This document shows, piece by piece, positions 1 to 12,616 of a stretch of 64,000 nucleotides of DNA. Position numbers and translations under genes: made by a program. The stretch is taken from assembly GCA_004794785.1 (NCBI GenBank), contig SJOL01013076.1, forward strand, positions 428,613-492,612, written 5' to 3'. This stretch comes from Opisthorchis felineus. Taxonomy: Eukaryota > Platyhelminthes > Trematoda > Opisthorchiida > Opisthorchiidae. The notes under the pieces are model-generated. The model made no database searches. It was not told the DNA's origin and was given only the letters and a program-made list of their open reading frames with translations. Positions within the stretch are counted from its first letter, which is position 1. Each line of letters starts with the position of its first letter.

Positions 1-732
1 AGTGCATTGAAGTTGTGGATGATGGTACCCGAGTTTGTTCAAATCAACCTGAGTAGTGTAGTGTTGTGTAGTAGTGTTCCGTTGCTGCCAATATGTACAA
101 ATAAGGTCACTCATTCTAGCAATAACTGAGGTGACTTACGTCAAGCCGCTGGCTTTGGGTAAATTTGGTATTTACCTTTGAAAAAAATGTTTCGTTCATT
201 GCAGACTTTATTGTTGTCATGCTACTGAGATCGTTCAAGAAGACGTACTTTTAACACTCCCTGCACTTCAAGCCGCTTGAATCATATAAAAAGTATTTGA
301 GTTTTAACTTGACTTTGTGCACAGTACGTTGGGAAGCCCACCACCCCAAGCACATTAATTAAACAGTAAATTTACGGATGAGCTAACCAATGGAAAGTAA
401 CTCCCACCAGTGGCTTTCCAGCTATAATATTAGTCAAGGAACAAATTTTCCCGTACCTCCAAAACTTCCTGGAATTCGGTAGTTGCTTCAAGCGTCCTTG
501 GAAAGTGCTGTGTAGGGTGGCCTTCATGGGCAATTACCGGTGGGCTAGAGCTAGAAATCAGCTATCAGCTATGCTAGGGCATTCTGGTTCGTTTTGTTGT
601 GTGCACGGAGACTGGTTCCTTTGATGGTGAGGTTGAATTCCGATCTTCACACTGTATCGGTGCTATCGATTTCACTCCTTGTTTCCCGCTTCATTGTTAG
701 ATCATTGTTTTTCGTCCGGCAGTAACCTCTAC

Positions 733-826
733 CCGAGTTCCGGGACAAGCTGCAAGAGCGTTGTCTGGTCTCAAGGAGTTCATCACTCAATTGTTCCTCC
801 AAATTTTTGGATTGTGTTTGTCGGAC
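733..826 (-). CDS. Possible minus-strand exon, coiled-coil-like
   Basis: On the minus strand a pyrimidine-containing acceptor (CCACTACAG) precedes 94 bp of open frame, phase 0 to 1, ending at CGG|GTAGAG. The peptide has a heptad-like stretch around NLEEQLSDELLETRQR, typical of a short coiled coil. The plus strand of the same interval is also open after its own acceptor (CGTCCGGCAG at about 720), so the strand is not certain. No partner exon was found. Product unknown. Confidence 0.25.
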
Positions 827-1621
827 CTGTAGTGGTCTGGGTACCCAAAAAGCTAAGTTAGAAGGAGTGTGTGGCAAAGAAGTAAATATAATTACTCTGA
901 ATTGAGTACACAATAATAGAGGGGTCGAATGGAACAGACTCACTAAGAATTGTTCTCTTTAAAATAGTTCGTCGTTGGCCCAGGTCAGTGAATAAATAAT
1001 AATCCGATCGCGGATGTCCAGGGGTCTTCTTTCCGGGAAACTCTCACACACTCTCAGTAAACTCCGAAGACAGTCTGAAATGTTTTGATACCAGAGTCAG
1101 CACATGAAGCTCGCAAATGACCGCTGTAAGCGCGAGCGAAATGAGAAGAGAAAGTCGGAGCATGTGACCACGCCTGTATTGTATGTAAATTGTACAAATG
1201 CGCGATTTTGTGGTTCTGCGTATTCAAACAAAAAATGTTTATGGAATTGATGAAGTACGTAACGTTATAATGAAAGCAAAAGAAAAGTACAAAACATCAC
1301 AGACCCATGGTCTGTTGTATGCGTGACGGGGGGGAATGAATGAAGCATGCATAAAACAGTGCTAAGAACTCAAAAACCAATGAAGCGTCACCCAGCCTGC
1401 GGTGTAACCGCTACTGTGGCAGATTTTGCAGACCAATTTGCAACAGTTTGTCTTCCATCTGCTCAGTGCTCACATCCACAGGTGAGCACCGTGATTTTGT
1501 ACATGTATTTTCCAAATCCAGCGACGATGATGGACATCGATCATCACTATGTTGCGGCGACAACAGAGTTTTGTGGCGGGTGTACCACCAGTGGTAACGG
1601 GTTCGGTTGGATTTAGGGAGG

Positions 1622-1800
1622 CGGGATGCTCTCGGTCTATGCTGAAAAACCGATAAGAATCTTAGGGCTGTTTTGACCTTATTTGGGAACATCAGTAGTG
1701 TGTCCGTCACGAAATTCCAGGGACCTTTGGACCCGTGACCTCCCGCCTAGTAGTTTGAACACATGACGGTTCCGTCATAAGCGTCTGATCAGCACTGTGA
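1622..1800 (-). repeat. SINE-B copy (tRNA-derived, hammerhead-bearing), degenerate
   Basis: Read on the minus strand, the copy carries the family's order of parts: a tRNA-like 5' segment near 1730-1800, then a degenerate CTGATG...CCCAAATAAGG...AAAAC hammerhead remnant near 1674-1708, then the TTTTCAGCATAGA tail segment. The core has lost essential bases. Confidence 0.6.
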
Positions 1801-1879
1801 TGTGCTTCTTGTTTTTTAGGATAGACTAGCTTCACCTACAGAATGAAATCCCTATTGGAAATTCTCAAATCTCCCTACA

Positions 1880-2245
1880 CTAGCAAGAGTCTATAAGTAG
1901 CTCAGAGGGATGACGAGTGAAAGTTCCATCTGAGAGGTCGTCACTCGAGGAGCTACCAAACCCCTGACCACGTGATTTGGATCGCGTGATTGAAGAGTAA
2001 ATGGATTTATACCCTATCTCAATGCAAGTTCACTTCATTGCTGACAAGCAGCCTGCGGCGAAGGGTTAAGTGCCTAAACTAGTAGCCAGGGGGTTGAAGG
2101 TTGCAAACTCCTAACTAGAGTTTCGTTAAATTTGCACTGTTGAAGAATCCCAATAAGGATAAAGCAACTGCACGGTGCTCCTCGGCTTTTCATCATAGAC
2201 TGGCTTTATTCATAGGAGAAAATTTTCAATAAAAACTCCAAAATC
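1880..2245 (+). repeat. SINE-B copy, long, degenerate ribozyme
   Basis: The copy starts with the 5' region seen again near 50262 (AGTGAAAGTTCCATCTGAGA and a CACGTGATT stretch). It continues through a tRNA-like A-box region near 2065 and ends with AATCCCAATAAGGATAAAGC and CGGCTTTTCATCATAGACTGG. The hammerhead core is mutated (TTGAAGA in place of CTGATGA). Confidence 0.6.
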
Positions 2246-2261
2246 CAAAAATCATTCATCT

Positions 2262-2432
2262 GTAGTACTTTTTCGGTGCCTAACTGCCATGCCACCCGAA
2301 GGAGGCACAAGGGCTAGGATATTGCCAGGTTGTCCAAGCCTAAACGGGGGAAGTCGATAGGCAGAGGTCGGGTTCAAACCACGGACCTTCAGGTCAGTAA
2401 ATTCGCTTTCTAACAACTGAGCCGTTTTGGCT
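2262..2432 (-). repeat. SINE-A copy (tRNA-derived)
   Basis: Read on the minus strand: a tRNA-like head with A box (GGCTCAGTTG), B box (GGTTTGAACCC), then the family-specific body ending in GGCAGTTAGGCACCGAAAAA. It matches the copies at 8815, 22543, 30139 and 54518. Confidence 0.75.
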
Positions 2433-3847
2433 GGGTAGGCTTATTTTAGTTATCTCATCTGGTTAGACACTGGATCAGTGCGTACTTCTAAATCTCTTTG
2501 TCAAGTTTTCTACTCGACGACTTTTTTTCTAGAGTAAACAAATTGTCTTCCTGCTTGGTGTTATCTTAGGGTGGAAGGATAAATATATGCATGTGTGTGA
2601 CTGTATGCGCATGTATGACTATAAATAACTATCCTTCGATATGTATGTGTGTAAATGTTGCTTCTCTTGCGGTAGTTTTTTCTATAACACTTGACACGGT
2701 TCTTTGTTCAGCTCCCGCTTGATGGGTGCATAAGGTTTTGCAGAGGAGGACGTAAATGAAGTGACGGATAAAACAACTACCTCACTGTTTTGTACAGTTC
2801 TATTGCTAATTATAATTCCACCATGCTTTGACCGGCTGCTGGCTTCGAACAGGTCTCTAAGAAACTGCCGGGTTTACATGGGAATCACAGGCTCATCTGT
2901 AGCGGAAAGCAGGGATCCGCGCCAAACATAAGTGTGTATCTGACTGAAGCACAGAATTTGCAAATTTACTTCAGGTCTCTGAATGCCAAATTACTGAATG
3001 TTTATTCCAATTTACTTACATCCGGTGACCGTGTTCGTACGCGCCCATGTTCAGCTGCGGTTCACAATGGGTGGTTTTGTGGGACGCGTGCTGTTTATCG
3101 GTACTGCTGCCAGAACTGTCGTTAATTTCGTATCTGATGCAGTCTAGAGGACTGATGTTCTATCCCTAACTATCACATGCAGGTAATTTCCGAAAGCGCC
3201 AACGGTACAATGTAGATCGGAAATGACGTTTGCTTCCTCACTGTTAGTTACTTTTGAGAGTCACTTATAATCAATAAATCCTTTGCCTACTGTGGTTCAG
3301 TTTTACAAGCCCCTCTCCTAATACTTACTCACTGAACATTCTTATTTCTCCCTCTGAACTGATATTTCTACATTCACAGCCGTTCCGATATGCACACATC
3401 TTCGTCAGATAGACGGACGTTCACTTGTGTGCGTTAAATTTTTCCCGGCTAAAGCACATTACGTTCTACCAAATGTTTGCTTTCTTGGCTCAAAACAGGT
3501 TGAAGTTGACGTATAGGAAATGCTATATATGAGAAGGGTAAAATGCACTATGGAAACATGGTTTAAAAGGCGACGTAGAAGGAACGAGAGTTTAGAAGTT
3601 TCTAAACAGTATACAAATAAGATAGTGTAGTTTCAAAGACAAACAAAAACCGTTTGGTTCAATTTTCAGCCTGAATACAGATGTCTAAAAAAGACAAGCT
3701 CGGCGGACTAGAGTTGTTTTTTCTACGGTTTTTAACTGCATAGATTGAGATGTGTAGTAACATGCTGTGCTCCTTGAGTTTCCAGTTATGAACCCAATAA
3801 ACTATGGTTGTATTGTAACAAAACATCAGCGTTGAAACTGATGGTGA

Positions 3848-3892
3848 CGATGAGGATGATGATGATGATGATGATGAGGATGATAATGATGG
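3848..3892. repeat. GAT-rich microsatellite
   Basis: Imperfect run of GAT with interspersed GAG units. Its reverse complement gives an artefactual poly-serine open frame. Confidence 0.9.
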
Positions 3893-3899
3893 CATGCTT

Positions 3900-4085
3900 G
3901 ATTATCTGCGTCTTGTCTAAGTGAGGGCTAATCAAAGTGATAATCAGACGCTGTTGACTTAACTCAACCACTAACTGGAAGGTCGCGGATTCGAAACTCT
4001 CTTAGCTTCTTGAGATGCACACTGCCGGTAGTTCCCAATAAGGATGAAACAGCTGTACAGTACTTTTCGGCTGCTTTCCCCGAAT
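3900..4085 (+). repeat. SINE-B copy
   Basis: The head contains TTGTCTAAGTGAGGGC and the tRNA-like B-box region GGTCGCGGATTCGAAAC. It is followed by TTGAGATGCACACTG, a mutated core (CCGGTAG in place of CTGATGA), TTCCCAATAAGGATGAAAC and AGCTGTACAGTAC. The stem III and cleavage-site region is well preserved, but the CUGANGA box is lost. Confidence 0.7.
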
Positions 4086-4998
4086 ATCTGGTCCTGCACT
4101 CAAAATTGCGCACAGTCACGACATGGCTTTCAAATAGACTACGTTTGTACGGCAGCGAAAAATCAGTGTTGAATACCGATGTTGTGATGGTGTCGATGAT
4201 GATGAACCGTGTGCGTCAGCTTACATTTCACATGTGGCAGTTTTGTTGGTGCAGACCGTTGAAACCAAAAACAATCCCGCTCTACCACTTAAAAGCCAAA
4301 AGTTGAAAAATTAACCGAGCTTATCGGCTTAACAGTGATGCCATCCAAACCGCCGAGTACACTAACACATGTCGCACACATAAACAATGGGACTGCGTAA
4401 CCTTCCGCCAAATCCCTGTCCGGTTTATCAACTCCGAAAGGCTAAAGGGCATTGCGTGACCATCTCAGTAGACTGGACTATGTAGAATGGACGGCACTAC
4501 AACCTAGGCTAGCACGAAGTTTCTTCGGTCAGAAATGTTTTGTGACCTGGATGGCTGATTTCCTACTGCGATACTATTTACAGGGCTGACGGACACTTGG
4601 ACAACTCATGTAACACGCAAAAATGTATGTCAAATGTGATCCAAACTGTTTGAACTATGGATATTGCTGAAAGTGTCTGTCATCAAATCCGCCAATGAAT
4701 CAATGTCTTCATTTGTTTACAGGTTGTCTAATATATTCTGTTCCTGTTTTGCATCCAGACGCAGCATATAAAGGGCAAAACACCAGTTTACCGCCATCGT
4801 CTGCATGGGCCCCAAGAGCCTCCATATTCCTGAAGAAAATAGCATGCGCTATTCAAACAGTTAGACTTCAGTTGAATTCCCTTTTACCCTGATAGAAAAC
4901 ATCCAACCTAAGCTGTCTTGAACAGTAAGAACCTACCTTAGGTCTGGAATCCCAATTAAACAGAATATAATAGCTTTTCTCAAAGCTTAGTTTGCTAC

Positions 4999-5290
4999 TG
5001 AGGAGAATATTGGTAGCTCAGGTAGCTTAGATGGTCGTTGCTTTGTTCGCTGAGCTGGGCAATCTGATTGCAAACGTTTCATCGCCAATCGAGATGGCAT
5101 CGTCAGGTGCGTTGTTAGGGGACGTAGTAAAGCGTATCGATAGATCGTTGTGCGTTGAGTGGTGTTTACTGCTAGCCGGGGATAACCTTCTACCACGATT
5201 GGTTATTCGGTCGGGCGGTTCCAACAGTTGGCCTGTTATCCTGTGTCCTGATTGGTCGGTGACCACGTGACTTTGAGCTTGGTCTCCCCT
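4999..5290 (+). repeat. Repeat D copy 1
   Basis: About 290 bp starting near GAGAATATTGGTAGCTCAGG, clearly homologous to 50697-50990 in the same orientation, with a shorter relative at 11630-11760. The minus strand at 5070-5110 carries a hammerhead-like CTGACGA...GATGAAACG arrangement (see findings). Class unknown; possibly a Penelope-like or other ribozyme-bearing retroelement fragment. Confidence 0.7.
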
Positions 5291-7460
5291 ACTCTTGTAC
5301 TTCAAGGCCGCTGCACTTTAATGCTAATCAATACCTCATCGACCAAATGCTACCGGAACGTTTTGCCGATCGAGTTACGTAGTTAGTGGAAAATTGCAAC
5401 CGAATCCACACCAGTGTAATTTGTGGTTGGCTCTATGTGAAGTGCGAGACAGTGAATTTTTGTGCTTTCTTGTTGTATTTATTTCCTTTCTACGAAAATC
5501 ATATTGGCGAAGACGGTATTTTCTTTCTTTCCCAATCCATCTGCATCATCTCAAGACTGACTAATGGTATTATAGGTGCTCCATAGCTTTATGATTGGGG
5601 ACACCGACTGACTGAAAATCATAAACCTTACTAGCTGTTTATGAAGTGAGTTCTTGTAGCGGCGACTACTTAGAAATTAACTGGCGTCAAACTCTTCCCA
5701 CAATGGTTACCACACCTTCGATGATTTCACTAGCTATAACCTTTGTTTCACATTTGTGAAGCTGTATGCCTAAATTTGACGTTTCTGTTGCGGGTTAGGT
5801 AATTCTTTAAGCTAAATATACCGTATGATGGGCAAAACAACCTCCCATATCACAAGGTACACTGAATAACCAGGACTTTACTAAATAACTACTTTGGGTT
5901 AGCTGTGAGGGTCTACGTTTGTTCGAGCAAAGTTAAACAGCTGGTACGTACTTATTTCATTTGTGGGTTTTATCCTGAAAATGAAGTCAACCTATACTTG
6001 AAACCCCAGAATTGGGGGAGGACTTTTTAACCTTTTGTGAGTCAATCACCACTGTGAGTCTCATAAACCTCCGGAGCAATTGGACCCACAGTATTCTGGA
6101 TGAAATTGTGTACCGACGTTGAACCGCGGTTGTTTGATCAGCAGTACAGTCAGGCTGCACCTGAATTAGATTGGCACATGCTATCCTTGTGACCTGTTGT
6201 TGATTGGTTGTTTGAATGACAACTTCCCGCAGGAAAGCCCATCTAACTTGTGACATTTTTTGGTCCTGAGTAGATTACCTATAATTTTTTGGTAGTAAGG
6301 ATGCATTAAAGTTCTCACTCTGAATTTCTTACTCTAAGTGAAGTCAGTAGATGATGAAAGGCCAAAAAGTATTGTATACAAACAGCCGTACAGTGCTTCT
6401 CACTCTTCGACGTAAACTGAGTTCACTTAGGGGATCAAATCTCGAATAACTATACACGCTCATTTGCAGATTAACATAGTGATAACTGGAGACACAAGTG
6501 ACAGTCAGCTGACTGCTTTTCTCCAAAAATGTCACCGCAAGCTTTTTTTCGACTGATATTCAAGACATGGAAATATCTTTATTAATCCAACTACTTATAA
6601 GGTCGTTGAATACTTCGACAGCTCACTACTGATTTTGTGGTGGCAGACCACCCCTAAATAAAAAATCGCCAGAAGAACTAGCCCTGTGGTGAACTGTTGA
6701 GCAGTATTCACCAACTTTTGAACTTAATGTTAGTTTATTTGCTCCTTGCAAAGCCTAAATACCAGCTGGAGAGACTTAATTTTATATCTGCGGGACTTTC
6801 AGGACTTCTGGAATCGTTTGACCTTTGTCTCCCCCCCTCCATGGGTGTTTAGACTGACCAAAGCGAGTTTTGAAATAAAGTACTTCATAATATGAAGTTA
6901 GTGAGTTCAACTGAGGAAATGTCGAATCCTCACGGGCATACGGCAGATGCATTCGTTACCAAAAACACCTCACCTGCGCTGTTGGATTTTCCACATGAAA
7001 ACGGGGAAAAACCGTGTCACTAATTCAGTGCATTGTATTAGCCTTCGGCTGACAAAAATAGCCTGAGTGCTGGGGAGCTAGTCCTTTCAAGGCGGATATG
7101 TATTGTTACCACAGTTTTTGATATTATAAAACATTGCTACGCATTCCAGGAGAATCAACTGATCTGATTCTAAGATAGAAGCAGATTCTGATCTAAGAAA
7201 TTTGTGTCCTTTTACTGGACGGAAGATCTAAATGAATACAGTGTAATAAACTCTTACCCGGACGTCATAAAGTGTCACTCATCCTTGAGCCACCTCGTAG
7301 TCACAGTGTTGACTGGCTCCAAGAGCTATGACTTCCAAATGAAACTTTCACTCAATGAGTGAATTTTAGTGTTCCTCTGAGCTACCTTCAGATTGTTCGT
7401 AGTGTGGTGCAATTTGAGAACTTAAAGGGAAAGTTCGTCCTGTAAGTGTAGCCAAGCTGT

Positions 7461-7650
7461 GCTGAAAAAACGAGAAGCACTGTATAGCTGTTTCATCTTT
7501 ATTGGGAGTTTTGTGAGATGCGCAATGTTGATGATCCCCAATAAGGATGAAATAGCCGTACAGTGGTTCTCAGCTTTTCAGCATAGGTTGGCTTCACTTG
7601 CGTGTCAGAATCTCTATCAAAATTTTCAAATCTGCTCACACCACCAACAA
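7461..7650 (+). repeat. SINE-B fold-back copy
   Basis: 7461-7506 is an inverted copy of 7536-7582 (GCTGAAA...TTTCATC...ATTGGG facing CCCAATAAGGATGAAA...TTTTCAGC), separated by about 29 bp. The right half continues as a normal SINE-B tail to CTGCTCACACCACC. The copy is thus a half SINE joined head-to-head to another at the ribozyme. Confidence 0.65.
7522..7566 (+). ncRNA. Degenerate hammerhead ribozyme motif in SINE-B
   Basis: Stem I GCAATG, core TTGATGA (one change from CUGAUGA), stem II TCC...GGA with loop CAATAA-type, then GAAA, a short stem III, GTA and CAGTGG. Stem I and the first core base are damaged, so activity is unlikely. Confidence 0.45.
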
Positions 7651-7824
7651 CCTCCATTGACTGTTTTTTTTTTGCGTGTTCATTTCGGTCCGCTTTGGGT
7701 TCAGGTCCACAAACATAATGAGATTTTGAGACAAGAAGTAAACATCGCCACTTAAATCAACTCTGTTACTGCTGCATCAGACAGTCACCTGATCGAAGTT
7801 TGATCATTTCAACTGCTTCATTAG

Positions 7825-7992
7825 GTCCGTATCCATCCAAACGGTCGACTGCTACATTATTCCTACCCGCAAGGCCATACATCCTACTGGTACCATCGAC
7901 TCCGGGTAGACATCCGTTTTGCATCTTGTGGAGATGTACTCACGGTTGGATTCATTCCGGAGGAAACGACGCAACAACTGCTCCAACCGGAG
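7825..7992 (+). CDS. Receptor exon: N-terminal half of CUB-like domain
   Basis: 168 bp, phase 0-0, between acceptor TGCTTCATTAG and a near-consensus donor CCGGAG|GTGAGT. The 56 codons contain NGRLLHYSYPQ, matching the CUB opening pattern G-x-I-x-S-P-x-Y-P. A Trp (SYWYH) follows, and then VDIRFASCGDVLTV fits the strand carrying Cys3 (C-x-x-D-x-L-x-V). The Cys normally just before the Trp is missing, so the first CUB disulfide is probably absent. Another frame of the same exon is also open, but it lacks CUB features. This is the earliest exon I could place. It encodes extracellular sequence and should join 12617-12682 directly in phase 0. Confidence 0.6.
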
Positions 7993-8814
7993 GTGAGTTC
8001 GTTCTTGTTTAGCCAGACCTGAAATAAAGAACAAGCAGCAAATCTGTTTTAATCCACTGCGTGTGCTGTAGCTTATGCCGTCACGGGAATATGAGACACT
8101 GGCAGAAGCACCATGTTTAGTCAGATCACTGAATTAAGTTACAGGAAAAGTAAGTTTTATGCAAAGAAAACTTCTAATTAGTAGCCATTCACGATAAAGT
8201 TTGGAGAGGGGACTAAAGTGGTTTACAGGATTTTACACGAATAGTGTCCTACTGTGTGGACGAAACACTAATGCAATCAGTATCAAGCGACCACACAAAT
8301 ACACTGGACCTTAATGCGGTGTGCAAGTTTGTGGCCCTCCCTTGCCCACTGGGCTGTTTTGCAGGTTGTCCTTTTGAGATTCGCAGAGTCTTATACGAGG
8401 TTATTTAATGGATAGGGGTCAGACTAACATAGCCTCCTGATCTTACAATCTGAAGGTTGAAACATGTGTGGTAATGTATTCTTTACCATTCGCACCACTA
8501 TGCAGTATCATGTATGCTTGTGGTCAGGATTTGGAGGCAACGACTTGGGCTGAGGGCCCTAATTGTCTTCGTGTTCAGGTTTTGGCGCCCTGACACTAAG
8601 CCCACATACAGCACTATACCATATGAATAACAGTAATATCACGCCACACCAGCCATCGCGTGCTGTCATCAGGTGGGTCAAGGAAAAAACGGGCTACTGG
8701 TTACAAGTCCCGTCTTGTTTTTAGTATTTTCCCCCCTCACTTATCGATCAGTTTTCTTGGGTCTCAACAATAGGTATGTCAGTAGTACACCTGCCAAATA
8801 TCCTTCCTATTTCT

Positions 8815-8956
8815 CCACCCGAAGGAGGCACGTGGGCTGGGATACTGCCAAATTGCCAAAGCCTAGACAGGAAAAGTCGAGATGTGGAGGTCGGGTTCGA
8901 ACCATGGACCTTTCAGTCAGTAAACTCGCGCCCTAACCACTAAGCCATCTCGCCCT
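8815..8956 (-). repeat. SINE-A copy (tRNA-derived), 3' truncated
   Basis: Minus strand: GGCGAGATGGCTTAGTGG (A box), GGTTCGAACCC (B box), then the SINE-A body as far as CTTCGGGTGG. The intact tRNA-like promoter boxes mark it as a pol III-derived retroposon. Confidence 0.8.
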
Positions 8957-11629
8957 TGTACTGATCACCACTTGTTCTTCGGTAGTACTTGGTTCAGATG
9001 CAGTTGGTGCCTTTGCACTACTTGGCGTCCCTTTAGTAATAAGCGACCGTGGAACCAGACTGACCGACGAATAATAGCTAGACAACGATCAGGCTCCCTT
9101 CCTGAATTCAGATCTTTCTGGAGCACTCACGTCAATTGAGATCATGCTGTCTTTAGGCGTAAATTTGGGGTATGTTTCCCAAAGTGACCTTAAAAGCAGA
9201 CTGTTCGTTTAAATACCGACCCACAAGTTTAACAATCATACAAGACCAGCCAAGGTGAAGCTTCAGAAGTAGCAATTTTAGTGGACTTTGAGCTTGACGG
9301 ACAGAAAACAAGCGCCACCATTCAAACGGCGGAAAACAGGACATTTTCTGCTTCTTAGGGCACAACAAATAAGCAATGAGTTTTAAAATATCCACTGTTG
9401 GTGCTCGATCCGTGATGTCGTATCCTTTCGGACGCTGAGCATAATTCAGAAGTAGGGTTTTTCAGAGGTTAGCTCAAGGATAGTACGCATGATTGGGGCA
9501 GAATGGAAGTTCCAAAAACTGTCTTATTTGTACACAACATAGGATCAGGAAAGCCGGTTGTTAGTGGGGTCGTCAAGTCCAATATACAAAAAGAACCAGA
9601 GTCTTGGACGCTGAGAGAAACATCTTCGAAGAAACCTTATTTGGTCTACTGTCCCAATATCCATATCTTTCATTCGACCCGCTCAACTGGAGTCGTCGTC
9701 TGTGAGTCTAGACCCTCAAGTTGAGAAGATCCTGTTTTTCCTCGTCCACGTTAGTTAGCTTTTCAAAAAACTATGGCCAACCAGTCGCTGGCCCGGCTAT
9801 TGATTATCAGTCTCCGCGTTCTCATTATGTCACTCATTATGTCCTTTGAAAAAAGCATATGATGACAGAATTATCGTAAGAAGCGCTATTCTAGACGTGA
9901 TTGTTCACCGTTTTTGAAGCGATGTGAGCCGAATTTAAATCATTGTATGAGTCGAGGGAAAATGAGTCTGAAAACAACTAGACTCAGTTTGTGATATGTT
10001 TTTTCAGCTCTAACAGTCGCCAGAGTGCCAAGCTGCATATGATCAGTCAATGATCAGTCAGGAAATTTAAATAAAATGGGGCGTATTTATGGATAGATTG
10101 GTATGTGCGAGATATGTGGACCGTAAGCCCGGAAGAGAAAATGTAGTCAAGTGTGTTTGATCTGATCCGAGCAAATCGTATGACTGCACTTGGTTCGCGC
10201 AAACAGGCTTTTGGTGAGATTCCGCATTTTACCCCCTGAGAGAACACCGCAACCACCTGGGTCATTTGTTAGTCTCTCTAGTGACCAGGTTTCAGGCATT
10301 TATAAACAGGTGCATAACCTAGCGAGGCATTCGAACTGGATTGGAAATATGGTGTATTCAGTCATGCATTCATCGTCGTAAGAACAGCTTTTTCGACGGT
10401 AAGAGAAATAAAAAGATGAGCAGGGCCAGTTAAGCGCCAAACAAACAAGCTTTGTGAGTCTGCAAGCGGTCCATCTTGCCGTATTCAAAATAACACAATA
10501 TCAACCCTATAGTATCAGCCCTCAGCCTGATGCGGCTACCAGTAACCTGGTAAGGTGAAGTATTGATAAGTTCGCCTGTTTATGTGTGGCAGTTCAGCCA
10601 TGTCCAGCGAGTTCTGAAGTGATGGTTACACGATGACCGAGGTTCGAACCCGGGCACAGCCAGGGATATGCGCTGCTGACCAGCTTTATACCGGCAAACC
10701 TCGAATACAGGGCTTCCTGTATTTCGTGTGGTCAACCCGCTTGAGGACAAGGGTAGGAAAGCAAACTCTACATTTTCCTTAGCAAAACATGAGTAATATG
10801 CTTACCAACCGACTTAATAATCAAGCCGGTCGATCAACCGTCCCAATACTGACTGTTGTTTGCTTAATTGGAGCACCGAGGTGCCGAAAAACTCTCAGGA
10901 GCTCTTCTTTACCGAGTACTTCCCGATAAAAATTCACAACTCTGAAAGCTATGTACCCCATTTGAGAGGCGCAGTGCTGCGTCGTAGACAATCTTCCCTG
11001 AGGCCACTTCAAGCCTTTTTGTAGCAGTCGTTTACTTCGAATTGCGAACACTTTTGAAAATTTGAGACATAGCACTGATCACAACTCCTCATGCCCGATA
11101 ACCTCCATTAAACCGATCGACAACGTGCCCAGTTGCGTAGCACACAAACGCGCTAGGGTGGTGCACGGCTAACAACCGATTTACTGTAAACATTTTTCAA
11201 GCTTCCCCTGAATTTCGGCAGACTGATTCCCGCATTATTGCGAAGCCTCGCAGAGTATAAGAACAAATTTGGGATGACCAGCTAATGAAATGGCCTAAGA
11301 CCGTGAAGGACTTGATTGTACCGCTTATCGAGATTGATAGATATCTGCAGAGCAACATTGTCAGCGATGGCTGCATATACCTTCCGAATTGCTGGAGATA
11401 TTGGCGGCACACTGAAGAACACAATGCAACATAGGAATTAAACGGACCAATAGGAAAAAGACCAATCGAGCGCAAAAACAGCGGACCAAGACGCAACAAA
11501 AACGGCAAATGGGTCAATCATAACCCGAGTGAGTTGATTTGAGAACAACCAATCAGATTAGAACTTGAAGATACTGTTTACAAACTACAGTGTACATGCA
11601 CAAAGAGAGGACCTACCCACCCAATTGCA

Positions 11630-11760
11630 GAATGATGATATCTCCTCAAACGGTGACCAAACGTTTGCAAGTCAGTTGCCAAGATCGGTAAACAAATCAA
11701 CAGCCATCTGGTCAACCACCGAGGCAACGGCGACCCGGTCGACCAAGTTGGCTAGTTCAC
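11630..11760 (-). repeat. Repeat D fragment
   Basis: Shares ATGATATCTC...GTGACCAAACGTTTGCAAGTCAG and ACAAATCAACAGCCATCTGG with the reverse complement of repeat D copy 1. It is diverged, and its hammerhead-like core is broken. Confidence 0.5.
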
Positions 11761-12616
11761 CTAATCTGTAAGGCCCCGTTTTCAAGCTTTGGTCCTTACG
11801 ACCACTTTCACTGGCACCCTGAACAACTGCTTACTTATCGCTTAATACTATTTTTCTTCATTGTGTGTTTTTGCAGAGTAAAGGCGGGCAGAATCATATG
11901 CTGAAGTCGATAATGATAATGAGGGGAGAATGGAAGTGAAAATTACCCCATTTGGTCCAAAGCCTATCCCACACACATTCTGGGGGTAAACTATAGTTAT
12001 GGGTATGTCACTGGATGTGATTTGGGCCAACCAACTGGAAGCCATGAAGGATACAAGGTCCACTCATCTGAAGCGTAGCACCCACCAATCTTTAGGCCAA
12101 AGTTGGATAATCTATACTGCATGTTAGATAACCTTTCGGTGTGGCTGATTTTGTATGAAACTACCATGCTAAAGCGTTTTTAAATGGCTAATGGCTGAGG
12201 TCAGAATTGACTTAAAATCGATTTGAGCATTTTTTAAGGTATGGAAGCAAATCAAGGCTAGGTGAGTAAGTGATCGAAGGTCAACGTATTTTGCCGTGGG
12301 ATTTTGGGTCATGTGATGTTGAAGTATAAGCCGAAGACTGCAGCCTAAATTTGCTGGCTATCAAACGAGAACTTGCTTTCCTCTGTAGCATTCTATTCAT
12401 TCATATTGATTTATGTTAAGAACATTGTAGAGGAAGAAGGGCATCAAAATATGTTCAATTCAAAGTCCTATTGGCTGGGGTTCTTTTGAAAAATATTTTC
12501 AGTTCCTGCCACTGTGAAAGCAGAAATCGCGTTGAAAATTTAATAAGAGCATGCGTGGTCTTGTGACCCAGTCAGGATCAGTGGCTGTCCTCATTCTACC
12601 TACTGTTCACAGAAAG

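Larger units (their letters stand above)
1..7824. other. 5' flank or upstream intron sequence, repeat-rich
   Basis: No convincing exon of the receptor gene was found here. The stretch holds SINE-A and SINE-B copies, a GAT/GAG-rich microsatellite, one copy of repeat D and one possible minus-strand exon (733-826). The first recognised receptor exon begins at 7825 in phase 0, in the middle of a CUB-like fold. The signal peptide and any earlier domains must therefore lie upstream of the window or in exons not recognised here. Confidence 0.5.
7993..12616. other. Intron, receptor gene
   Basis: About 4.6 kb. It contains a SINE-A copy (8815-8956), a repeat D relative (11630-11760) and otherwise unassigned sequence. 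A well-formed acceptor at about 11850-11876 (TTTTTGCAG) is followed by 20 open codons, but the only donors are weak (GTCGAT, GTGAAA). An extra exon there is possible but not supported. Confidence 0.5.

Noticed and set aside
3659..3895. Poly-serine protein on the minus strand
   Set aside because: It is the translation of a GAT/GAG microsatellite.
9503..9724. Possible CUB or retroelement exon (frame with CPNIHIF, donor TCT|GTGAGT)
   Set aside because: The exit phase does not fit the next CUB exon, another frame is equally open, and no CUB pattern is visible.
10190..10381. Possible exon around 10280 with several acceptor/donor pairs
   Set aside because: The fragments are short, lack cysteines and match no neighbouring phase without assuming micro-exons.
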